26,004 nt of DNA. Source: Solobacterium sp. (GTDB lineage: Bacteria > Bacillota_I > Bacilli_A > Erysipelotrichales > Erysipelotrichaceae). Positions 8,317 through 17,581 of this stretch are shown one piece after another. Numbering within the stretch: the first letter of the stretch is position 1; every line of letters starts with the position of its first letter. Where the stretch lies: positions 1 through 26,004 of the forward strand of contig JAEEYJ010000148.1 in assembly GCA_016291725.1 (NCBI GenBank), read 5' to 3'. The translations under genes and the position numbers were made by a program. The notes beneath the pieces were generated by a model. It searched no databases. It was not told the DNA's origin and saw nothing but the letters and a program-made list of their open reading frames with translations.

Positions 8317-8337
8317 ATGCTTTTTCTCCCGAACTCT

Positions 8338-8367
8338 ATTGTCCTTTATCTCCGCCTGCAGTGTCAA
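8338..8367 (-). promoter_or_regulatory. Promoter of the hexapeptide acyltransferase gene
   Basis: On the minus strand a perfect TTGACA (8362-8367) is followed by an 18-base spacer and GACAAT (8338-8343). A leader of about 20 bases then carries GGGAGA before the ATG at 8316. This decides the start over the longer frame to 8403, which would begin upstream of the promoter. Confidence 0.6.
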
Positions 8368-8422
8368 TTCACTGCTGCATGGATTTACCACTGTCTTCTG
8401 CATGATTCTGAAAGAAATGAAA

Positions 8423-8444
8423 AAGGCACAGTTGTCTGTGCCTT
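8423..8444 (-). terminator. Rho-independent terminator of groESL
   Basis: Perfect 9-bp stem AAGGCACAG/CTGTGCCTT with a 4-base loop. On the minus strand it is followed by a T-rich tract (TTTCATTTC), about 10 bases after the groEL stop. Confidence 0.9.
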
Positions 8445-8454
8445 GGGCTGATTC

Positions 8455-10373
<1,919 letters not shown>

Positions 10374-10420
10374 AGATCTCCTCCCTGCCGGCATCCACCG
10401 GCTTTCTTACATCACCTGCT

Positions 10421-10449
10421 ATTATAGACATGGTTTAGCACTTTGTCAA
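10421..10449 (-). promoter_or_regulatory. Vegetative promoter of groES-groEL
   Basis: On the minus strand perfect TTGACA (10444-10449), a 17-base spacer and perfect TATAAT (10421-10426). The transcription start is predicted near 10414. It is the only consensus-perfect promoter in the window, and its -35 lies inside the CIRCE spacer. Confidence 0.92.
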
Positions 10450-10461
10450 TGTGAGTGCTAC
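10435..10461. promoter_or_regulatory. CIRCE operator (HrcA binding site)
   Basis: Inverted repeat TTAGCACTT-N9-GAGTGCTAC, against the consensus TTAGCACTC-N9-GAGTGCTAA. Each arm differs by one base at its end. It covers the groESL -35 box and its right arm covers the region where the -35 of the divergent PMT promoter would lie. hrcA itself is not in the window. Confidence 0.95.
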
Positions 10462-10473
10462 GCTGAATGAACG

Positions 10474-10485
10474 TATAATAGAATC
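10474..10485 (+). promoter_or_regulatory. Leaderless promoter of the PMT-family gene
   Basis: TATAAT at 10474-10479, then exactly 6 bases, then the ATG at 10486, so the A of the start codon is the expected +1. No good -35 is seen. The -35 position (about 10451-10456) lies within CIRCE. Confidence 0.65.
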
Positions 10486-12267
10486 ATGCAGATACTGATC
10501 GACAATAAGGAATCCCTGCAGGCAATTCTGCTGTGTCTGGTCTGCTGCGGCGTGATTGCTGCAGCAGGCAGGCGTTCTCTTTGCGGCAGCCGTCTGTTCC
10601 TGCTGATGATCCTTGCCTGCAGCAGCCTGATTGTGTTCTTCCGCCTGGGCTCCTTCTCCTTTCCGCATACCACCTGGCAGCCGGAAAGCACCGGTGCTTC
10701 CTTTATCCTTGAACTGCCGGAAGACACCCACTATGACCGGATCTATGCCGTCTACGGCGAAGGTGACAACAATGCACTGGACAGCGGTTATCAGCTGGGC
10801 TTCCATGATATCCGTCTGTACGGTTCAAACGATCTGGAGCACTGGGAAGAAACAGCCGTACTGGCGGATACCCGCATCTACCGCTGGAGCCTGACAGATA
10901 CGGACCGGAACGACCGTTATATCAAAGTGTGTTCCGAAGATCCGCTGGATACCATCAGTGAACTGGGGTTCAAAGCATACGGGGAAGACCGTTTCCTGCC
11001 GGTACGCATTCATACAGATCCGCAGGAGGATTCAGCGTATCCTGCTGCGCTCGTCATTGACGAGCAGGACAGCCTCTGCCTGCATCCCGACTACCGCAGC
11101 GAGAGCTACTTCGATGAGGTCTACCATGTGCGCAATGCCTGGGAGATCCAGGCTTCCCAGCGCATGTACAGCCATGTCCATCCGCTGCTGGGCACCGGAA
11201 TCATCGCCTGGTCCATCCATTTGTTTGGCATGTGTCCGTTTGTCTGGCGCTTCCCGGGTGCGGTGTGCGGGATCCTGTCCCTGCTGGTGCTGTACCGGAT
11301 TCTGGTCATTCTGCTGAGGGACAGAAGCGATGCCGCACTCGGCACCTTCTTCCTTAGCGTTGATTTCATGCATATGACCGCGTCCCGCATCGCTACTCTC
11401 GAACCTTTCAGCATTCTCTTCATCCTCTGCATGTTCCTGTTCATGATCCGCTATGCCTGTGCTGACCGGGGACATACTCCGTTAAAGGATCTGCTGAAGC
11501 ATCTGTTCTTGTCCGGACTGTTCACCTCCCTGGCCATTGCGGTGAAGTGGACCGGCTGCTACAGTGCTGCAGGTCTGGCAGTCATCTTCTTCTCCTGCAT
11601 GATCCATGACCATCATCAATTGCCTGTAGATGACTTCCGGAAGCTTTACCGTTCCATCATACCGGGATGCTGCGTGTTCTTCCTCGTCCTGCCTACCGTG
11701 ATCTACTGCATTTCCTATCTGCCGACCACGGCTTTCTCGGACGGCTGGTCCCTGCACAATGTACTGGGGCAGATCCGGTACTGTTTCCATTACCACGCCT
11801 CCCTGACCGCAGAGCATCCCTACCAGTCTTCCTGGTACGAATGGCTGCTGGATCTGCGTCCGGTCTGGTATTATGTCGGGCACAACGGAGAGGAAATGCG
11901 CACCATTGCCTGCTTCAACAACCCTGTGATCTCCATCGCAGGCCTTGCCTGCCTGCTGGTCTGTACAAAGAAAGCAGTCATAGAAAAAGACCGGACATCC
12001 GGTCTGATCGCAATCGGTTACTGGAGTACACTGCTGCCGTGGCTGCTGGTGAGCCGCAGCACCTTTGCCTACCACTATTACCCGTCCGTGCTCTTCCTGT
12101 GCATGGCCATGGCGTCCGTACTGTCCGGACACCGGACTGCAAAGCGCATTGCCGCCGGTGCAGCACTGTTCCTGTTCTGTCTGTACCTTCCGGTCATCTG
12201 CGGCTTTGCATCAAGTGCTTCCTGGCTGCGTTTTCTGGAATTCCTTCCCGGCTGGTACTGGGGCTGA
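10486..12267 (+). CDS. PMT-family (GT39) membrane glycosyltransferase with an inserted discoidin-like domain
   Basis: A 593-residue polytopic protein. Two N-terminal helices (about 11-28 and 37-53) are followed by an extracytoplasmic stretch (about 60-170) whose IRLYGSNDLEHWEE and RYIKVC segments look like a discoidin/F5-8C-type sugar-binding sandwich. The PMT catalytic loop follows: FDEVYH with acidic residues D210/E211, then YSHVHPLLGTGIIAW, MTASRIATLEPF and AIAVKWTGCYSA. These are hallmarks of dolichol- or polyprenyl-phosphate-mannose-dependent O-mannosyltransferases. It probably glycosylates exported proteins or envelope polymers. The ATG at 10486 is exactly 6 bases after TATAAT with no Shine-Dalgarno. 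It diverges from groES across the CIRCE operator, and its TGA is one base from the convergent stop of the S51 gene. Confidence 0.85.
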   Translation: MQILIDNKESLQAILLCLVCCGVIAAAGRRSLCGSRLFLLMILACSSLIVFFRLGSFSFPHTTWQPESTGASFILELPEDTHYDRIYAVYGEGDNNALDSGYQLGFHDIRLYGSNDLEHWEETAVLADTRIYRWSLTDTDRNDRYIKVCSEDPLDTISELGFKAYGEDRFLPVRIHTDPQEDSAYPAALVIDEQDSLCLHPDYRSESYFDEVYHVRNAWEIQASQRMYSHVHPLLGTGIIAWSIHLFGMCPFVWRFPGAVCGILSLLVLYRILVILLRDRSDAALGTFFLSVDFMHMTASRIATLEPFSILFILCMFLFMIRYACADRGHTPLKDLLKHLFLSGLFTSLAIAVKWTGCYSAAGLAVIFFSCMIHDHHQLPVDDFRKLYRSIIPGCCVFFLVLPTVIYCISYLPTTAFSDGWSLHNVLGQIRYCFHYHASLTAEHPYQSSWYEWLLDLRPVWYYVGHNGEEMRTIACFNNPVISIAGLACLLVCTKKAVIEKDRTSGLIAIGYWSTLLPWLLVSRSTFAYHYYPSVLFLCMAMASVLSGHRTAKRIAAGAALFLFCLYLPVICGFASSASWLRFLEFLPGWYWG

Positions 12268-12268
12268 T

Positions 12269-12952
12269 TCAGCGGCAGCTTTCCAGCTTCATATAAAGCC
12301 GGTCGAGATCGCGGTCTGTAACAACGAATGCACTGCCGAACAGCAGGAACTGCCCTTCTTCCTCCAGAAGGCCGCCGTCTTCCGGAATGCAGATGGCCGG
12401 AAAATCCTGGGTTTCCAGCATATAGATGACATTGCGCAGATGGAATTCATCTTCCTGCCAGTGCATATCCAGCAGGAATCCCTGGGAAAGTCCCAGCCCG
12501 GGCAGCAGTTCAAAGACCGGCGAATCCTCGCTGTACAGAGAAAAGCGCTCTGCCATGATGGATGCCCCGGCACTCAGACCGATCAGGATTCCCCGGTAGG
12601 ACTGCAGATCCAGTCCCAGATCATCCATGCGCATCATGCACTCTGCCGGGTCTTCTCCGACCAGAACCAGTACATCATAATCATCCGGCTCAAACCCTTC
12701 CATCCGGTAGTGGTCGATCCACCGGATGTTTTTTTCCGGAATTCCGAAGGATACCAGCGGCCGTTTCAGATCATAGCGGAACATACTGTCCTCGGAAAAC
12801 TGCTCGGACCAATCTGCCGCGTCAGAAGACCAGCCGTAATCGTAGGAAAGCGGCAGAACGGCTGCCTTCATCCGGCTGCTGAAGATTTCCGGCAGTACAT
12901 CCGAGGCCCATACACCATCGTAGTTCGTCCCGCAGAGATAAAGACGGATCAT
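12269..12952 (-). CDS. Peptidase S51 (dipeptidase E / cyanophycinase-like) family protein
   Basis: A protein of 227 residues with a class I glutamine-amidotransferase-like fold. The nucleophile elbow is IGLSAGAS, with S127 as the expected catalytic serine. H164 (LLDMHWQ) and E191 (CIPEDGG) sit where PepE-type enzymes carry their His and Glu. An early YLCGTNYDG and a DVLVLVGED turn complete the fold. Family members cleave Asp-X dipeptides or cyanophycin; the substrate here is unknown. It is the last gene of the seven-gene minus-strand operon, and its ATG overlaps the stop of the upstream methyltransferase (ATGA). It is tail to tail with the PMT gene, with one base between the stops and no recognisable terminator. 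Confidence 0.82.
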   Translation of the reverse strand: MIRLYLCGTNYDGVWASDVLPEIFSSRMKAAVLPLSYDYGWSSDAADWSEQFSEDSMFRYDLKRPLVSFGIPEKNIRWIDHYRMEGFEPDDYDVLVLVGEDPAECMMRMDDLGLDLQSYRGILIGLSAGASIMAERFSLYSEDSPVFELLPGLGLSQGFLLDMHWQEDEFHLRNVIYMLETQDFPAICIPEDGGLLEEEGQFLLFGSAFVVTDRDLDRLYMKLESCR

Positions 12953-13680
12953 ATACCCTTCCTGAAGCGGTACATCACAATACCGCCCGCAACCGCTACA
13001 TTCAAAGACTCAAAACCATCCATCTCAATCCGTACACAATGGTCGCAGAGATCCAGAATCTCCGGTGTAATGCCGTTGCCTTCGTTGCCGAAGACAAAAG
13101 CTGCCTGAGCCGGTACCGGCAATGATGCAAAAGGAACGGAATCACGGAGCGCTGTACCGATTACGGTAAATCCTTTCTGCTTCAGTTCCTGTACGGTCTT
13201 CTTCAGGTCTGTACGCTCCACGGGGATCCGGAACAGCGCTCCCTGTGTAGAACGGATGGTCTTTTCGTTGTAGAGGTCTGCACAGCCTTCCGAGCACCAT
13301 ACATGATCAAAGCCGAATGATACCGCTGTACGGATCAGTGTGCCCAGATTTCCCGGATCCTGTACCCCGTCCAGCAGGATTGCTCTTGTTTCATCCCGGG
13401 CAGGAAAGACAGGGAAACGGCAGACAGCGATATATTCTGCCCCGGATGGATTCCGGGACAGTTTCTTCATGATCGCATCTGTCACTTCATAGACCGTATC
13501 GAAGCCGAACGGCTGGTTTCCGCTGCAGATTACAGCTTCCACACAGCCGGCTTCCAGCGCTTCCTGGATCAGATGCTCTCCTTCAATCAGGAATCTGCCC
13601 TGTGCATCACGGTATTTCTTCTGCTGGAGCGATGCCCACTCCTTCACCTTCCGGTTCTGCAGGGAATTGATCTTCTCCAT
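12949..13680 (-). CDS. TrmH/SpoU-family RNA 2'-O-methyltransferase (canonical copy)
   Basis: A 243-residue protein. The N-terminal substrate-binding domain (about 1-95) begins with INSLQNRKVKEW and contains RFLIEGEHLIQEA. The SPOUT catalytic domain has motif 1 LDGVQDPGNLGTLIRTA, motif 2 FVFGNEGNGI and motif 3 ESLNVAVAGGIVMYRF, all intact. It should be an active AdoMet-dependent ribose 2'-O-methyltransferase acting on rRNA or tRNA; the target nucleotide is not predictable. A ribosome site AGGTGA lies about 4 bases before the ATG, and only 3 bases separate it from the upstream paralogue. Its stop overlaps the S51 start. Confidence 0.92.
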   Translation of the reverse strand: MEKINSLQNRKVKEWASLQQKKYRDAQGRFLIEGEHLIQEALEAGCVEAVICSGNQPFGFDTVYEVTDAIMKKLSRNPSGAEYIAVCRFPVFPARDETRAILLDGVQDPGNLGTLIRTAVSFGFDHVWCSEGCADLYNEKTIRSTQGALFRIPVERTDLKKTVQELKQKGFTVIGTALRDSVPFASLPVPAQAAFVFGNEGNGITPEILDLCDHCVRIEMDGFESLNVAVAGGIVMYRFRKGI

Positions 13681-13683
13681 CTC

Positions 13684-14409
13684 TCACCTCGGATACAGCC
13701 GCTGCCGTACCACCTCAAACGCAAGCGCACTGCAGGCCGAGGCCGCATTCAGCGCATTGCGGAAATCATTCATATAGGGGATGTATACATTCCTGTCGCT
13801 CAGTTCCAGTACTGCCGAGGACAGGCCTCTCATCTCGCCGCCGATCATCATGATCATCGGAATCCGGTAATCTCCGTCATAGTACACCGATGCATCCTTC
13901 CGCATTGCTGCATAGCAGAACAGTCCCTGTTCCTTCAGCCACCGGATGTCCTTGACCGGATCCTCCGACAATACCGTGGTCAGATACTCTGACGCACCGG
14001 CGCTGGATTTTACAATCACCGGTTCTGCATGTTCCCAGGTGCGCTGCTTCAGAACCAGACCGGTACACCCTGCACTGTACAGCGTACGCATGACATAGCC
14101 GAGGTTGTACGGATCCTCCACCCCTTCCAGCAGCACCACAAAGGGAACATCCGGGGAAAGGCAGTCCTCCGTACGGTCATAGTTCCTGGCGCACGCTTCG
14201 GCGATCATCCCTCCGTGTGTTCTGCCGGAAGCAGCTGCGTCGACATCGCTTCTGCTGCAGCGGACAACATCAATCCCGTTCTGCTCGCAGACACGCAGGA
14301 TGAAAGCAGCGTTCCTGTCCCGGCGCTTCTCATCGAGCATTACCTTCTGCACTGTCCGCTTTCCGCCGAGCAGTGCAGCCTTAACACTTACGTCACCTTC
14401 CAGAATCAT
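13684..14409 (-). CDS. TrmH/SpoU-family RNA methyltransferase, divergent paralogue
   Basis: About 241 residues. The SPOUT knot is recognisable: motif 1 LEGVEDPYNLGYVMRTLYSAG is intact, motif 2 is IGGEMRGLSS instead of the usual FGNEGxG, and motif 3 is RNALNAASACSALAFEV instead of SLNxSVAxGI. The motif 3 asparagine remains. This looks like a separate clade of the family rather than a decayed copy, because the frame and domain lengths are intact. Two ATGs are adjacent (14412 and 14409). A GGAGG upstream gives 2 bases to the first and 5 to the second, so I choose 14409, which overlaps the upstream stop as TGATG. Its position beside a canonical SpoU enzyme and two U32 proteins suggests an RNA-modification block. 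Confidence 0.82.
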   Translation of the reverse strand: MILEGDVSVKAALLGGKRTVQKVMLDEKRRDRNAAFILRVCEQNGIDVVRCSRSDVDAAASGRTHGGMIAEACARNYDRTEDCLSPDVPFVVLLEGVEDPYNLGYVMRTLYSAGCTGLVLKQRTWEHAEPVIVKSSAGASEYLTTVLSEDPVKDIRWLKEQGLFCYAAMRKDASVYYDGDYRIPMIMMIGGEMRGLSSAVLELSDRNVYIPYMNDFRNALNAASACSALAFEVVRQRLYPR

Positions 14410-15596
14410 CATTCCCTCCGCATCATATCCCCGGGCTGTACTTCAAAGGGTACAGGGATTTCAATCTGCCGCATCGGTGTACGGCTGCGCTCCAGATAAT
14501 TGCCTTCTTCGTCCTTCATCTCTTCGATGATGAACGAGCGCACCGGCATGCCCGGGCTCATGACTTCTGCACGGTCACCGATGGAAAACGGGTTCCTCGT
14601 CACAAGTACAGCGCGGCCGCTGCGGACGGATTCCACTTTCCCCAGAAAGCGGTGATTCAGGCGGTCGTCCTGATCCGGATGCAGGATCAGGGAGTCCCTG
14701 CCGGCGGTGCCGCGGTAGAACCCGGAACAGACTTCCCGGTTCTCCCCCTTCATGATCTGTTCCGCATGCCAGCGCATACGCTCTTCGCCCGGACGTCCCT
14801 TCTCTGCGATTTCATCGATCAGATGCCGGTAGGCAGAGACAATGGAGGCTACATAGTATTCCGTCTTCATCCGGCCTTCGATCTTGAAGGATGACACTCC
14901 TGCATCCATCAGGTCCGCAATCTCGTATACAGCGCAAAGGTCCTTGGACCCCATGGTCATCATGCCGGTGTTCTTTTCACCGCGGTACAGATGGTAGTGC
15001 CAGCGGCAGGACTGGGCACAGCCGCCTCTGTTGGCATCCCGCAGTGTCATACGGTTGCTCAGGGTGCATCTGCCGGACCAGTTCACACACATGCCTCCGT
15101 GGATGAACGCTTCCGTATCAACGCTGCAGGATGCGGTAATGCGCCTGACATCGTCCAGAGAGCATTCCCTGGCCAGAACAACCCGGTCGATGCCTGCCCG
15201 CTTCTGCAGGAAGTCCGCCGCGGCTGCATTGGTGATGGACAGCTGTGTGCTGCAGTGCACTTCCAGTTCCGGTACTGTCTCCTTGGCCAGTGCCATGATT
15301 GCCGGCGATGCTGCAATCACGGCCTGTACACCGGCATCCCTCAGTTCCTTCAGATAGTCTTCCAGGCCATCGAAGTCCTGTTCATGCGGGATGACATTGA
15401 CCGTGACATGGATTGCGGCGCTGTGTTCCTTCGCAAACGCACAGGCTTCCCGGATGTCCTGCAGGGTAAAGTTCGATGCCCGGGAACGCAGGGAAAAACG
15501 CCTTCCGCCGAGATACACCGCATCCGCTCCGTACTGTATCGCTGTTCTGCAGCGTTCGGGATCCCCCGCAGGCGCCAGCAGTTCCGGTTTCTTCAT
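14409..15596 (-). CDS. trhP: Peptidase U32 family protein, tRNA 5-hydroxyuridine synthesis type (YrrO/TrhP-like)
   Basis: A protein of 395 residues. A TIM-barrel-like N-terminal half starts KKPELLAPAGDPERC and contains GADAVYLGG. The U32 signature follows: FIHGGMCVNWSGRC, LSNRMTLRDANRGGCAQSCRW and SSFKIEGRMKTEYYVA, with conserved cysteines expected to bind an iron-sulfur cluster. A C-terminal beta-domain covers about residues 310-395. Members of this family (E. coli YegQ/TrhP, B. subtilis YrrO) use prephenate to hydroxylate U34 of tRNAs. The old peptidase name is unlikely to describe the activity. It overlaps the second U32 gene by 4 bases (ATGA), the same pairing as YrrN-YrrO in bacilli, which supports a joint function. 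Confidence 0.88.
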   Translation of the reverse strand: MKKPELLAPAGDPERCRTAIQYGADAVYLGGRRFSLRSRASNFTLQDIREACAFAKEHSAAIHVTVNVIPHEQDFDGLEDYLKELRDAGVQAVIAASPAIMALAKETVPELEVHCSTQLSITNAAAADFLQKRAGIDRVVLARECSLDDVRRITASCSVDTEAFIHGGMCVNWSGRCTLSNRMTLRDANRGGCAQSCRWHYHLYRGEKNTGMMTMGSKDLCAVYEIADLMDAGVSSFKIEGRMKTEYYVASIVSAYRHLIDEIAEKGRPGEERMRWHAEQIMKGENREVCSGFYRGTAGRDSLILHPDQDDRLNHRFLGKVESVRSGRAVLVTRNPFSIGDRAEVMSPGMPVRSFIIEEMKDEEGNYLERSRTPMRQIEIPVPFEVQPGDMMRRE

Positions 15597-16426
15597 TCGA
15601 TCGTCTTCTCCCTGTAATAGCCGCTGGAAAGCACAGAGCGGTGCTTCTTTCTGTACGCCTCTTCCACTTTCCGCGGATCCGCTCCGTCCAGGACGGTGCG
15701 GTATCCCCTTACCGCATCCATCAGTTCTTCCTCACCGAGGAAAGAACCATCGATGAAAAAACGATGGATGCCGTGTTCACGCATCTGCAGGATTTCTGTA
15801 AAGGAACACTGTACATAGTCGGTATAGATCAGGGTTCCCCTCTCATCCTCATAGGCAGGATAGTGTTCCTGCCGGGTTTCTTCCTGCAGTGTGTAATCAA
15901 ATCGTTCTTTCTCTGCACCGAAGCTGCTGAGCAGCGGGCGGCGCGAAAAGGACATCGGCAGATGTCCGTGCACGGTCACTTCACAGTCCGGGCAGGCATC
16001 CCCGATTGCCAGGATTTCCTCCAGTGTCAGCAGCGGTGAAACGCATACGCTGCATATTCCCTGCTTCATCCACCACAGCAGATCCGGCGCGGAGACAGCC
16101 AGTGTATCCGGCCGGTAGACCAGGCGGTCCGTCATACCGCATTCATCCGCCCACGCACAGAGCGCGGGATCGGAAAAATAGATGGAGCCGGTGCCTGCCT
16201 GCAGCTGTGCGAGCACCTTCCGGACCTGATCCTGCTCATCTTCAAAGAAGACGGCATTCAGCATCCAGCCGGTCCCGGGCAGGATCTGCTGCGCCTTCCG
16301 GACAGCAGCCAGAGAGAGACCGTTGTACGCAAGGATCACTTCATCACAGCCGGCTGCATACAGTCCGTCCAGATCTGCCGGGCTGTTCGCCAGAACAGCA
16401 ATTCTTTCTTTTGCTTGATTATTCAT
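15593..16426 (-). CDS. yrrN: Peptidase U32 family protein, short partner (YrrN-like)
   Basis: About 277 residues from the ATG at 16426. It shares the U32 barrel layout: AVLANSPADLDGLYAAGCDEVILAYNG in overlapping strands, VSPLLTLEEI, and EVTVHGHLPMSFSRRPLL, a family landmark. The end is a YRKKHRSVLSSGYYREKTIE-like tail typical of these proteins. In bacilli the short and long U32 proteins are adjacent and both are implicated in tRNA 5-hydroxyuridine formation; I infer the same here. The frame remains open upstream to 16483, but the shorter start is chosen because it trims the overlap with the CDF gene to 8 bases and begins at the family's usual point. The ribosome site is weak (CTGGG), so coupling to the upstream gene is likely. 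Confidence 0.82.
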   Translation of the reverse strand: MNNQAKERIAVLANSPADLDGLYAAGCDEVILAYNGLSLAAVRKAQQILPGTGWMLNAVFFEDEQDQVRKVLAQLQAGTGSIYFSDPALCAWADECGMTDRLVYRPDTLAVSAPDLLWWMKQGICSVCVSPLLTLEEILAIGDACPDCEVTVHGHLPMSFSRRPLLSSFGAEKERFDYTLQEETRQEHYPAYEDERGTLIYTDYVQCSFTEILQMREHGIHRFFIDGSFLGEEELMDAVRGYRTVLDGADPRKVEEAYRKKHRSVLSSGYYREKTIE

Positions 16427-17528
16427 TGCCCAGATCCCGGTCGATGCCGATCCGGATATCATAGCCGGGGAATTCCTCAGCACACTTGTTCAATACATGT
16501 TCATGCGTCAGTGCCGGATCCGCGACTTCATAGTCCACGACGATATCAAACCGGATCTGCTTCTTCTCCATATCGATGAAGAACCCGTGCATGGACAGTA
16601 CATACGGTTCGGACAGTACCGCTGTCCGGATCCTGCCGAGCGCTTCGGCTGCCGCATCGTTCTTCGTATTCTGAGCATAGAAGCCCACTGCGGTCAGAAT
16701 CACATCGTGCTTCTGCATGACTTCATCCGTAATCTCCCGGGTCAGCTTGTCCAGCTGGTCCGCTGTCATCGTATCGGGAACACTGACATGTACACTGCCG
16801 AGGTACCGGTCGGGTCCGTAGTCATGGAGTGTAAGGTCAAAGGCTCCGAGTACACCCGGCACAGAGCTCACTGTACGCTTGATTTCCTTGAGATAGGACG
16901 CTTCCGCCCCCTGGCCCAGTACCTGGCTGATGGTGCTGCCGAGCATTTCCGCACCGCTCTTGATGATCAGTACGGAAATCACCGCAGCCAGCCAGGCTTC
17001 CAGAGATATATGCCCGAACATCCATACCAGAGCCGCAACAAGCGTAGATGCAGAGATGACCGCATCGTTCAGCGCATCCGCTCCGCTGTTGATCAGGGAA
17101 TCACTGTTCACCTTCTCACCGACGGATTTTACATACCTGCCCAGCAGGATCTTTACAACAACAGCTGATGCAACAATGATCAGTGAAAACACACTGTAGT
17201 CCGGCACCTGCGGTGACAGGATCTTCTTGACGGATTCCGTCAGGGATGTGATTCCTGCATACAGGACCAGGATGGAAATGATCATCGCGCTCATGTATTC
17301 GATCCTTCCGAAGCCGAAAGGATGCTTGCGGTCAGCCGGCTTGCCTGCCAGTTTAGTACCGATGATGGTAATGACGGAAGACAGCGCATCACTGAGATTG
17401 TTGACGGCATCCATGACAATTGCGATGGAATTGGCAAGCATGCCTACCGCTGCCTTGAATACTGCCAGCATGATATTGGCCAGAATGCCGATAATGCTCG
17501 TCCTGATAATGGTATTGCTGCGGTCCAT
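16419..17528 (-). CDS. Cation diffusion facilitator (CDF) family metal transporter
   Basis: A protein of 369 residues with six predicted membrane helices in about residues 7-210. The transport-site motifs are DAVNNLSDAL in helix 2 (D40, N43/N44, D47), the cytoplasmic HPFGFGRIEY, and SGADALNDAV in helix 5. A C-terminal cytoplasmic ferredoxin-like domain (about 210-290) is followed by a further domain of about 80 residues (GFFIDMEKKQIRFDIVVDYE) that short CDF proteins lack. It should export a divalent metal such as Mn, Fe or Zn by proton antiport; which metal is not resolved. Translation starts behind an excellent AAGGAGGG site about 8 bases upstream. It follows the CapA-like gene by 29 bases and overlaps the U32 gene by 8. 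Confidence 0.92.
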   Translation of the reverse strand: MDRSNTIIRTSIIGILANIMLAVFKAAVGMLANSIAIVMDAVNNLSDALSSVITIIGTKLAGKPADRKHPFGFGRIEYMSAMIISILVLYAGITSLTESVKKILSPQVPDYSVFSLIIVASAVVVKILLGRYVKSVGEKVNSDSLINSGADALNDAVISASTLVAALVWMFGHISLEAWLAAVISVLIIKSGAEMLGSTISQVLGQGAEASYLKEIKRTVSSVPGVLGAFDLTLHDYGPDRYLGSVHVSVPDTMTADQLDKLTREITDEVMQKHDVILTAVGFYAQNTKNDAAAEALGRIRTAVLSEPYVLSMHGFFIDMEKKQIRFDIVVDYEVADPALTHEHVLNKCAEEFPGYDIRIGIDRDLGNE

Positions 17529-17550
17529 GGTTCATACCCTCCTTAAATAA

Positions 17551-17581
17551 ATCCGCCTCAGCGGATACCGCCCAGGCGGAT
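17551..17581 (-). terminator. Hairpin at the CapA-CDF junction, possible attenuator
   Basis: 8-bp arms ATCCGCCT/AGGCGGAT (17574-17581 and 17551-17558) with a 15-base loop that includes part of the CapA stop codon. On the minus strand TTATTT follows and then the AAGGAGGG site of the CDF gene. The T-tract is short, so partial termination or RNA stabilisation is more likely than full termination. Confidence 0.5.

Noticed and set aside
8317..8403. N-terminal extension of the hexapeptide protein to 8403
   Set aside because: It would start upstream of the TTGACA/GACAAT promoter and lacks a ribosome site; the ATG at 8316 has GGGAGA.
12263..12273. Perfect palindrome GCTGATTCAGC at the junction of the PMT and S51 genes
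   Set aside because: The centre is a single base, so it cannot form a stable RNA hairpin, and there is no T-tract. It arises from two facing TGA stops one base apart.
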